Assembly: GCA_000697665.1 (NCBI GenBank)
Contig: KL197718.1
Location: 875,099-939,098, forward strand
DNA length: 64,000 nucleotides
Source of the DNA: Jaapia argillacea MUCL 33604
Lineage: Eukaryota > Basidiomycota > Agaricomycetes > Jaapiales > Jaapiaceae
Direction of reading: 5' to 3'
The notes beneath the pieces are model-generated. The model was not told the origin of the DNA, did no database searches, and saw only the letters and a list, made by a program, of their open reading frames with translations. The translations under genes and the position numbers were made by a program. Below are positions 47,079 to 57,195 of the stretch, one piece after another. Each line of letters begins with the position of its first letter. Position 1 is the stretch's first letter.

Positions 47079-49139
47079 GCAGTGTATTTTAAAGTGGGAA
47101 GGTAACGAAAATGACGCGATGGGTTCGTTGAGCAGGCCTGCCGTTACGAAAATTTCCCGTGGGTGAGAAAGGAGGACAACCTGTGGGGGATGGGAATAAA
47201 GAAATCGCGCGTCTAAATATTCGAAGAGAGAGCTGGGACTCAGTCTGGGCCCAAAGCGCTAATCCGCTCACCTAATCGCCGATTTTAGTGAACAGCGTCC
47301 TTCGAGGTCTGTTGAACCAACCCTCGACTCACCTGTTGGAGAACATACACCGCTGCGACATCTTCACGCTCACTCCGCGCTTCAGCGGGTACTCCAAGTG
47401 AAAGAAATTGCCTAAATCGAGGAGCGAGGGTGGTATCTAGGGTCAATCCTGCAGGAGATTGGCCGAAAGGCTGATGGACTGCTTACCGCAAGGGCCCAGG
47501 GAAAACTAGGGATGCTTATGGTTTCGTCCATGGATCATCAAGAGTGATTCCCGGCGACTTGGGCCGACCCTTGACGTTGTCTTATCGAGACAACGATCGT
47601 GGATGGAGAGTGCCCGCTTCTCTGTTCGACTGGAAGCGCCAGGCAGACCAGCTGGGCGATGACAGGGCATTTTCAGCTCCAAGGCCCCAAAACTTGGCAA
47701 AAGAGACTGAAACGGCTTTGGGTCGACGAGAGGTGTGCAAAACCCAACCGAAAGATGAAGAGCACTTGACAGTTTTCAGCATTCCAGCTATCATCATAAC
47801 AGTCTCCAGCACGCAACCATGACGGCGGCGCAAGACGCACTGAATTTCTGAGATGAGTGAGTAGCGAACCTGTCAAGTGGAAGTTTGACAGAGGTTGATC
47901 GAGCCCCCGGGCTGGACCAAAATCGGACCACACAGCACATGACGTGGAAGAAACGCCTGCAGATGTCTTCAGTGCTCCTAGTCCCCAGCGAAAGCACAAC
48001 CCTCAATCGTGAGCCCAAAGGGCGATTGAGTAGACTGCAGAGTCTTGATATTCGACGAGTGATGTCGCTGGAACGTGTTCCACGACAGGCCTGCGTAGTC
48101 GCAGGTGGTTTTAATATTGACAGTTGGCACGAAAAAACAGAGCCCAGGGAAAGCATCTGCAAGAGCCAGAGATGATCGATGACTGGGGGATGGCAAGTCG
48201 CCAACCTTCATGATCGGATCCACTAGGAGCGTAAGTCTGGTGTTCGCGGAGTTCAAAGATTCACCATTCTCCGACTCCCGAGTCGACGGCGATCCTAACG
48301 CTTGAAGCTTGAAACTTCAAGTTCGAACCTTCAGACGTCGTAGGGGGATAGGGTGGAGAACGATGGTGGGTACGCATTGGCATTTTCGCTTGGAAAGTCA
48401 CCATCACTTGGTCACGGTACCGGTGCCGTTCAACAATTATCCGACATCTCGAATTCGAAGATTGGGAGGGACTTGAGGTGATGTTCGATTGCAGACGGTC
48501 TTCCGTGGCCAAACCCCTAGCTCTTATGAAGACTCGTTATCGACAACAGGCTCTAACCTGACTACCGTTCGATTGCTTTTCTTTCTCTATTGGCATAGTT
48601 GATAAAGTCCGCAGGGTCAACCTCATCGGCGGGTGGAACGACAGTGTCCTTACTCCACCACTATGGCATCAACGCCTGGATCCAACCTTGGCATTCTCCA
48701 CGGCTTCTGGGCGAGTATGGTCGACTATCCAACAATATTCGGGCACCGCCGCTAGTCCTGCTATTCTTCCCATCAAGTACCTCCCTGATTATCCACACCT
48801 CCCGCAGTGAATCGGAGAACACACCAACGTCACACTGGCAAGTTTGTAATAGTTAATAGTCACAGAAATCTCTTCCAGTCGCAGCTCTTAAACTTCGACG
48901 GTTGAAAACCGACCCTTGTAATAGTTCTCGCGAACTCAGTACACCAAGTTAACGTGTCAACGAAACTGAAAGCCCCTCAGCTCCCCGCCCCAGGTTGAGA
49001 CTCGGCGGTGCTTGCCGCTTGCGTGGGCGAGCTATTGATGGTGAGAGTACTTTCAAGTCGATGTGATCAGAATGTTTTCCGAGGTGAAGAGGTATGTAAC
49101 TTTACGATATCTCACCCTTTCTCGTGACTAATTTTTGTA
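47079..49139. other. Upstream block of unit C
   Basis: Same conserved pieces as in unit D (minus strand RFRQFLSLGVPAEARSERED with VAAVYVLQQ, ~47340-47430; KFSASCAAVMVACWR, ~47815-47860). Long minus-strand open stretches exist but shift frame between units. Confidence 0.5.
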
Positions 49140-49310
49140 TAAATGCAGCATGTACTTTGGCAGAGTCGCTGATAGAGGTGACGATTGGGATTTCTCTGAT
49201 CTTTTTGAAGAGCATGAAGGCGTCGGCTGGGAGAGATTTTCAAAGGGTATTCGCTTTAACGATTCATCCATTTACTTTTACATCGCAAGTTTAGAAAAAC
49301 AAACATCTAA
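49140..49310 (+). pseudogene. Last-exon fragment of hypothetical protein H1 (unit C)
   Basis: Follows an acceptor-like AAATGCAG and reads DRGDDWDFSDLFEEHEG and FNDSSIYFYIASLEKQTSN, corresponding to the H1 end (SYRGYDWDFATMLTKN). The rest of H1 is missing. Confidence 0.55.
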
Positions 49311-49534
49311 CTGATCATGACGTGGACAAAATCAACAATATTATGGCCTGCACAAATGGCGAAAGGGACGATGTCCGGAGAAGCGAAACTGGAGAGGCTG
49401 ACAACGCAGAGGGCAAAGAAAGGCTTCAAAAGTTTGTATCAGTGGTATCAACCTCTTGATCGACATTCCGAATGAGTTGGGCAACTTACCAAAAATGAAC
49501 AGTGAAGAAATCTCGGGAGGAATAGAAAGTGTAC

Positions 49535-50110
49535 TGGGCTGGGGGAGAGTTCACGTGGAGGTGAGCCATGAGAAAGCTCTCCCAGCCGACTGCACGACTT
49601 CAGCAAGCTGAAGAAGGAAACGAAGAGGCGGAAGAGAGGAAGCACAAGCTCTGGAACCAAACCGTCACGTTCAATGCCGCCCTCCTCCAGGCATTCCAAA
49701 CCACTTCGTTCCTTCCGTGTAAGGCACCTCTAGGGCCCTTCGAGGTACCAAAGCCGGCTTTGCCACGGTGCTAGCCAAGTCCATGACTCAGGCAGTCTCA
49801 GGCAGGCACTGTCGGAGACGGATAGAGATACAGAAGCCCAACAGCACTCACTTGAACCAAGACCGTCCACCAAAAGCCCACCCGTTCCTCGTTCTCCCTC
49901 GCTAGGCTGCCCCACCACCACATCCAACGGACGGACTGGGACATGACTGCCAGGAACAGACAGGTGTCGCAGGCGAGAAGTTGAAAGGAGGAGAGAAGAG
50001 TGAAACGGAAAGACACGTCTTTAGTTCACTTTTTCATCCTTATTTGTACGCGAACGCGATCGTATGAACAGCTTCCTGCGATCGGCAGCGGGTGACCGTG
50101 TGTGGCTAAC
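49535..50110 (-). repeat. Hairpin repeat family, copy f
   Basis: Hairpin at 49539-49584, then the GAAGAAGG tract, GGAACCAAACCGTCACGTTC, CTAGCCAAGTCCATGACTCA and ACGGATAGAGATACAGAAGC. The latter parts align with copy a between its hairpin and the assembly gap, showing that copies e and f belong to the same family. Confidence 0.6.
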
Positions 50111-50528
50111 ACGACGCGATGCCGGCACGTGCCGCGAATGCGATCTTTTCTTTCCAACTGCGATGTCCAAACACCACCAATGCCCTCAATATTAATGTTC
50201 AGGCCTGAATCCCGTCTCTGTGTTTTTGTGCGCGCGCTCTACCACTATAAAAACATGTGTAATAATTAATTTGATGACAGGCACGAGAGCATACAGCAAT
50301 ACTATAGTAAATAATAGGTATGTGGGTGTGGGGGATTTCGTCCGTAAAGTAGCAACAGTCCATCATACACTCCTCCAGAAAATCGACTAGAATCTTTCAC
50401 AAAATAGATATCATGACAGGCAGCTCCGTCACGAGCAAAGATAGAGCATAGAAACATAGGCATGGTATGAAAATGAAAGTGTGTCGGGCAATAGGAAGAG
50501 ATCTCCATCAAATCGTAGCATCTCCAGG

Positions 50529-51637
50529 CTACATAAGTGCTTCCAACCAGACGAGAACTTGATGAGCGGTAGGCCTCTGCGACGGATCCATGTTCCAGCA
50601 GGCTTGCAGGATGTACCAGACACCCCGTGGCATGTTGCCAGGCCTGGTAAGGCGACCAATCAACGAAGGTTGTCGCTTGAGTTTCACAGGGAAATTCAAG
50701 GGGCGGCCATCAGTGAAACCGAAGAACGGTGGCTGCCTGGTGTACATCTGCAACATTCCGAGGTTTGTTAATATTGCGAGTGAAAGACACACCTGAATCA
50801 CGCACCTCTAGGATAGTCATTCCCAGCCCATAAACATCGCTTTCTGCAGTCGGCCCCACAACAATCCCGTGCTGATGATCCGGGAGGAGCTCGGGGGCGG
50901 TCCAGGGCAGACAAGAAGTTCGCGGGGTAAAGTCTTCCCCAGTATAGAGGAGAGAAAATCCCATGTCGACCAGTTTGAGAACCCGAAGGTCATCGACAAG
51001 GACGTTGGACTATAGCGGCCGCTCAGGTGAGCGGAAAATGGAGCGCAATGGTAGTCCGCACCGCTCGAATGTTTCCATGGACCACCCCCAGTGCGTGGAG
51101 GTGTGCGACACCCCGTGTCAACTTGATGGCCTACGACCCCGGCGAATTGGAGTCAGATGGATGTAACAGGCCCTCATGGTCGTACGTACCATTTTCAGCA
51201 GCCCCGCGCCACCACCCACGACCCCCAACGAGTCCAAAACAGGACGGCCATGTTCAGGGGTGACGACAGTCATGTACCCCGGGTGGTATTGACTCACCCC
51301 GAGAGAGGGCAGGATATGGGGGTGAGGATTGTTTCGAAGAATGTTGTGTGTTGTCAAAAACCAATGCAGTCTCTGTATGGTCGTCAGCGCCTAACTGGAC
51401 AATCAACTGACAGGCTTGCGTACGGGAACCCCTGGCACCGCCCCAGATCTACGCAAGCATTTCAGAACGATCTATAAGAAGAATAATGAGCGCTAGAAAA
51501 GGCGCTCAACGAGTGCCACGATGAAGTACTGGTGTCCCATTAGGAAGTGTGCCGTGGAAGTTATTCGCTTCTGGACTTTGGAAAAAGGCGCCCTCTGGAA
51601 TAGGTCCGTCGGCTACGCCAACGACGACGTTAGCCAT
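50529..51637 (-). CDS. Kinase-like protein PK-D with HGN catalytic loop (predicted pseudokinase)
   Basis: The start ATG at 51637 gives MANVVVGVADGPIPEGAFFQ, NNFHGTLPNGTPVLHRGTR; a following exon reads IVLKCLRRSGAVPGVPVRKP, with a Lys at the ATP-binding position; then HNILRNNPHPHILPSLGVSQ, YHPGYMTVVTPEHG (hinge), HLHALGVVHGN plus IRA, SNVLVDDLRVLKLVDMGFSL, CLPWTAPELLPDHQ, ESDVYGLGMTILE, MYTRQPPFFGF, KRQPSLIGRLTRPGNMPRGV, CWNMDPSQRPTAHQVLVWLE, stop 50529. This is the best preserved copy of the array. HRD is HGN and DFG is DMG. A regulatory or scaffold role is an inference from the kept fold and SNVLV loop. Confidence 0.75.
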
Positions 51638-53569
51638 GAGGGCGCAGTGAATTTTGAATTGGAAAGGTAATGATTGTGACACGATGGGTTCGTTGAACAG
51701 GCCTGCCGTCGGTGAGCAAGGAGATCAACCCGCGGGGGATGGGAATTGACAAGTCGCGCTGTATAAATACCCGTAGAGAAAGCTGGGACTCAGCCTGGGC
51801 CAAAGCGCTAATCCGCTCACCTAATCGACCGTTTTGGTGAAAGCTTCCTTCGAAGTCTGTTGAACCAACCATTGACTCACCTGTTGGAGAACATACGCCG
51901 CTGCGACATCTACATGCTCCCTCTGCGCTTCAGCAGGTACTCCAAGTGAAAGAAATTGCCCAAACCGACGAGCGACGGTGGTCTCTAGGGTCAATACCGC
52001 ATGAGATTGACCGGTCGATGGCTGCTTACAACAGACCAGGGAAACCCAGGGACCCTTGTGGTTTCGTCCATGGGTCGTCAAGAGTGCTTCCTGGCGACTT
52101 GGGCTCGCCTTTGACACCGTCTTATCGAGCCAACAATTGTGGATGGGGGTTGCCTGCTTCTCTGTTCGACTGGAAGCGCCAGGCAGACCAGCTGGGCGAC
52201 GAGAGGGCCTTTTCAGCTCCCAGCTCCCAAAACTTGGCAATAACGACTGGAGCGGCGTCGGGCCGACGAGAGGTGTGCAAAGCCCGACCCGATAGATGAA
52301 GCGCACTTGACAGGTTTCAGCATACCAGCTATCATCATAACGGTCTCCAGCACGCAACCATGACGGCGGCGCAAGACGCACTGAATTTCTGAGATGAGTG
52401 AGTAGCGAACCTGTCAAGTGGAAGTTTGACAGAGGTTGATCGAGCCTCCGGGCTGGACCAAAATCGGACCGCGCAGCACATGACGTGGAAGAAACGCCCA
52501 CAGATGTCTTCAGTGCTCCTAGTCCCCGGCGAAAGCACAACCCTCAATCGTGAGCCCAAAGGGCGATTGAGTGAGAGTCTTGCGTTCGACGAGTGGTGTC
52601 GCTGGAACGTGTTCCGCGACAGGCCTGCGTAGTCACAGGCGGTTTTAATATTGACAGTTGGCACGAAACAGAGCTCCCAGGGGAAAGCATCCACAAGAGC
52701 CAGAGATGATCGATGGTTGGTGGATGGCGAATCGCCAATTTCGTGATCGGATCCGCTGAGCGTAAGTCTATGTTCGCGGAGTTCAATGATTCAGGATTCT
52801 CCGAGTCGACAGCAGTTGATTCTAAACCAAGTTTGGACCTTCAACTTCAGACATCGCAGGAGAATGAGGCGGTGGTTACGCGTTGGCGTTTTCGCTTGGA
52901 AAGTCACCATCACTTGGTCACAGCGCCGTTCAATAATTATCCGACAGATGATCCCGAACTCAAACAGAACCCGACGTGCCCAACCTACTGGCCATCTCAC
53001 CTTGTATGAAGCCTTGTTATCGGCAACTCTAACCTGACTGCAGTTCGATTACTTTTCTTTCTCTATTGGCATAGTTAACAAAGTCCGCAGGGCCATCCCA
53101 GTGGGCGGTTGAACGACAGTCGCCTACACCACCGCAACAACGCCTCAGGTCTCAGGACCCAACCTTGGCGTCTACGGCTTCTGGGCGACCTCTGAGCATG
53201 GTCAACCATCCAACAATATTCAGGCGCCGCCGGCGGTCCTGCTTCAAGTAAGTACCTCCCTGATTCTCCACACCAGCTGCAAGGACTCGGACAAAACACC
53301 AACGTCACAAATAGTTTTTTAGTCCCAAAAACCTCTTCTGTCACGGCTATTCAAGTTCGACAGCCCAAAATCGACGTCGTAATAGTTCAGGTGAACTCAG
53401 TACACCAAATTGGCGGGTCAGCCGCCGAAAACCCTTTCCCGCCCCAAGTTGAGACTCGGCGGTGCTCGTCGTGAGCGAGCCGTTGATGGTGAGGGGGCTC
53501 TGTAGTCGCCGTGATTAGAGTGTTTCTGTATGTACCTTTATGGTATCTCACCCTTTCTCATGGCTAATT
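51638..53569. other. Upstream block of unit D
   Basis: It contains the longest version of the shared minus-strand stretch (51821-52540, about 239 codons: TTVARRFGQFLSLGVPAEAQ, EHVDVAAAYVLQQ). Within it only the ~51890-52000 part is conserved in frame in units A and C. Possibly a small second gene of the unit, possibly 5' exons of PK-D; not resolved. Confidence 0.5.
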
Positions 53570-53920
53570 TTGTATAAATGAAGCGTAATTCTGCCAGAGT
53601 CGCTTATAGTGGTGATGTTTTGAACTTCTCTGATCTTCTTGAAAAATAGGATGAAGGAGTCGGCCGGCATTGCTCTCGAAAACTGGTAATGCAGGGAGTT
53701 CCTTTTCAATTTCGGTTTGCCACAGAAGCCTATGGTTCATCATCATTACAGGACTTATTCCGCATACTCAAGCATGCTACCCGACAGTGGCTTGTCAGGG
53801 CTTGTTATCTATTGGCCGAAATCTTGGTTCTGGAGGATCTTCAAAGGTTCTTCGTTTTAACGATTCATCCAATCACTTTTACATCCTGAGTCTGGAAGAT
53901 CAGAGATCTAATGGCTGAGC
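53570..53920 (+). pseudogene. Last-exon fragment of hypothetical protein H1 (unit D)
   Basis: Aligns with the unit C fragment at DNA level (GCCAGAGTCGCTTATAGTGG, TTCTCTGATCTTCTTGAAAA) and ends FNDSSNHFYILSLEDQRSNG. An insertion of about 150 bp (EFRFATEAYGSSSLQ-like, 53695-53850) is not found in unit C. Unit B shares a related piece near 44.96-45.1 kb. Confidence 0.5.
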
Positions 53921-56380
53921 ATGACATGGACAACATCAACAATATTATAGCCCACACATGACGCGAAAGGGACGACGTAGAAGAGGCTGACCACGCGAAG
54001 GGCAAAGAAAGGCTTCAAAAGTGTGTCAGTGGTATCCAACCCTTGATCGACATTCCGAATGAGATGGGCACCTTACCAAAGAATGAACAGCGAAGAAGTC
54101 TCCACTGCACAGGGACTAGACGTTCAGGAGAATGTGAAAGTACTAGTAGGAGGGAAAGTGGGATGGAAAGATATATCTCTCTTTCACTTTTGTATACTGG
54201 AATGCAAGGCGTGTCACTGTCTAACAAGACGCGATGGTGGCACGTGATGCGAACTTATATTTTCCTGAACGAACAAACGAGTCCACGCTGTCTGGGGTCC
54301 TGGCGCACGGTCTCGGTTGGCTTGTACTATACCAAGCTTGCGCAGTGGCAATGTACACATCACTCACCGTGGCCTGGCAAATCCATCCTGGGTTTCTTCT
54401 GAGAGCTGTTATATATGCGATATTACCAGCGTGTCTAATGATGCGATACCCTATCCTATCCATTATTCGCGAAACTCCTCCGCTGCAGCGGAACTCGCTC
54501 GCAGCATGACCTTCTCGTCCTGTTGTCAGTTCAATCTTCGTTCAGTCCGTGGGCATTGGGCTACCGTGGCTGAAACGTCTCGTACTTTCCAGAGTGCAAA
54601 TACACCCCAGCAAACCGGGGAGTGATCTTTGTCTGATGCTGGCTTCTCGCCCTCCGCGTTGATCTGAAGACACTAGTTCAACCCTCTTGAACAGCCAATC
54701 CACTCGCCATCCTGGACTCAACAACCTTCGTACTACAGAAAGCTCTCCCTCCAGGGGCTCCCATCCTCCGAACTTCTGCTCGTAAAGTTAGTGACGTCTC
54801 CCGCATCACACCCACACTGTTCCGTGTCGTAGATCGAACTGGCTGACGAGCTCACCCAGAAGTCGCGATGAGATTAGGTTGGAGGGCTTTCCGAATTTGC
54901 CACATTCTTTTCATGGCCCCAGCGATTTCCGGGGCGGGGGAGGTGAGATGATGATTCGACGAGTACGTTCTGCACCTTTGATGACCTCTTTCGTTGATTA
55001 GGCTCGATGAGGCGGATATCGCTGGAACTCTGCCGCTACTCGTTACCTCCTAATGGATTACTTCCCTCCGAGCGCGGAAAACAACACATACACCCACCTA
55101 GAATCTCGAAAAATACCAAATCCGGCAGCGATTGAGGCGGATATTGTGCGAAGACTGTCGCTACCTCTTACCTCTCAATGGGAACGTTCCTTCGTGGCGG
55201 AAAACGGCGCATATAGCCACCTAGATTCTCGACAATACCAGCCCAGACAGTAAACAGCCTCGAACGGCACGTCATCTCGCCTCTCGAATACTGGGGCTTG
55301 TAACGTCGCCTAGTGCCACTTCAATAACGGTGGTTTTGCGTTGGGCATGTTATGGTAAGTCTTACGCAAGCTTAGTGGCGCTACGACGGCGTTGCCTTGA
55401 GATCTCGCTAACGATGTCGCGCTCACATCCCTTCCGTCCACAGTCCATTCTAACTCTCTAGTTATCTTCAAGAAACGGTCCAGGGGCCAACAAATGATCC
55501 TTGGTACGCTATCCTCGCCACACCCGTCGTCCATACATCAAATACACCCACATCGTCCAATGGTCCTCCTGGTCAGCACGATGCAAACTCGCGCAGAGGT
55601 TCTCGAAGAACTCTCCTAAGACCCTCAGTTTCGAAGTGGACTTGGGATGGGACCTAGCTTACGGATGTTGGTATGCGATTCACAATTTCCTAGTCTCCAG
55701 TCCGTTGACTTCGCCTCGTTCAAGAAAAAGAACAGCATACCGTCTCGGCCCTCACAGATTCAATGGACAGTCACGTTCGCGTGACCCTGACAGGCTCAAC
55801 AGCATCAACGACATCCAGCGATTTCAGGCAGTGGACAAATCAGTGAGCATGGTGCGTCCCGTTGGTGACCGTCCTCACAAACTCAAGAATATCACTCCAG
55901 TTCTGTGGTTTCGCACCAGGGCTCAACAGGAAATGATTAGACCAAGCTGTGCCTTCTACCAACCAGCCACCGTACCAAACATTCCGAACGAACAAGGACC
56001 ATACCTTTTTATTCCGGAATCCGGCATGTAGCGCGTATATCACCCACAATCTGCATCTTGACCGACAAAATAATATAATTGTAAACTATTGTTGACTTCT
56101 CGTATTTCGAACGCTAATATCTGTCGCCCAGTTATATCCACCTTCAAATATTTTCTTGGGCAACCTCATGGGCAGATACTCCGGATACCATCTCAGCTGT
56201 GCTCCATTGCATGCCCAGTCATGCGAAGGTGAGTAGGATTGTTGCCTTGGATCTTCATAGCGACGGGAATCTCACTTCCCTTCCTTTCGCTGTGCCTTGA
56301 TATCTTTCTTACCCTGTGTATGAGTGGTGTGCCGACCTAAAATATCGCCTTTTGGAAAATCGTACAAGGGGACACATTTC
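53921..56380. other. Spacer with unrecognised open stretches and a short tandem repeat
   Basis: Plus-strand stretches at 54234-54509, 55053-55253 and 55501-56031 (the longest, 176 codons, Arg/Ser-rich) match nothing I know. A two-copy direct repeat of ~125 bp lies at 55008-55255. Confidence 0.35.
55008..55255 (+). repeat. Two-copy direct repeat (~125 bp)
   Basis: Both copies begin GAGGCGGATAT and contain GTTACCTCYYAATGG and CACCTAGAWTCTCGA at the same spacing. Read in frame they encode the motif CNYTHLESRK/YSHLDSRQ twice, so the open stretch at 55053-55253 is a product of the duplication. Confidence 0.6.
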
Positions 56381-56381
56381 A

Positions 56382-56427
56382 TCTCAGAAATGGTGCAATG
56401 GCTCACATTATGCTCTCTTGGCAGGTT
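56382..56427 (+). pseudogene. 5' half of a tRNA-Glu (decayed copy)
   Basis: TCTCAGAAATGGTGCAATGG, CTCACATTATGCTCTCTTGG matches the acceptor strand, D-arm and anticodon region of the tRNA-Glu 75 bp downstream with several changes. The T-arm and 3' acceptor strand are absent. Confidence 0.6.
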
Positions 56428-56456
56428 GTGTACCAGGGTTAAAGACACTGTTTACC

Positions 56457-56544
56457 TCCGAAATGGTGTAGTGGCTAACATTATCGCCTCTCATTGCCAT
56501 AGGCAGTGATCGCGATAGCCCGGGGTTCGATTCCCCGTTTCGGA
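56457..56544 (+). tRNA. tRNA-Glu(CTC) with a 17-nt intron
   Basis: The acceptor stem TCCGAAA pairs with TTTCGGA; the D-arm is GTGTAGTGGCTAACAT; the anticodon stem ATCGC/GCGAT encloses the loop CTCTCA; the T-arm is GGGG-TTCGATT-CCCC. An insertion of 17 nt (ttgccataggcagtgat) lies one base after the anticodon, the canonical place for a nuclear tRNA intron. Mature length about 71 nt. Decodes GAG. Confidence 0.9.
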
Positions 56545-57195
56545 AGATATTTTGTTGAGAATTCTCTTCGACCAAGTCTGACCTTGGTGCGCAATTTACG
56601 ACACTTCGTTTTGTCTACTTTTCTTCTGTCATCCGGTCATCCGGCAGTCAGTATGCAAGATCTCCTTTAGCCAGATGGCGGTTGTCAGTGATCTTTATCG
56701 CCCCCAACAATTCTACTGTGGAGAGTACATTTTGATGTGCATGGCTGTGCTGCTTCTCTCAGATGCACAGCCAAGTTCCTTCGTGCAACGCTACCTCACT
56801 AGGCTCCCACCCTTCATGCTTCTTGAACCGCCAACGGTCTTCTTTAGCAGCTGCGTCATTTTGATGCTGTGTCTTCTTCGAAGTGGTATCAAGGATGGTG
56901 TCTTCCATATATATTGGCGCAGCAGCTTCGACTGAAACTCGTTCTGTGACCTGATGTCCACCCCCCATCGACAGGCGAAAGTTTACGCAGTAAGTCCAAC
57001 GACTCCCTTCCGATAAACCATGCCTTCTAAACCCGTTCAACAGCACTTGACACATGTCGTCCATTGTGCAGTGGATGCACGTAGACATAGGTTAGCCTAA
57101 CAGACATCCTCATAGTGAAATATTACCCAATCACGGAATTTCATCAGACAACTGGAGAAGCTAATTCAAACCTACGACGATCCTAGTACTGTCAT
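56545..57195. other. Intergenic region before the 57.2-kb kinase
   Basis: No convincing gene. Open stretches on both strands between 56675 and 57088 overlap and show no known motif. Confidence 0.4.
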
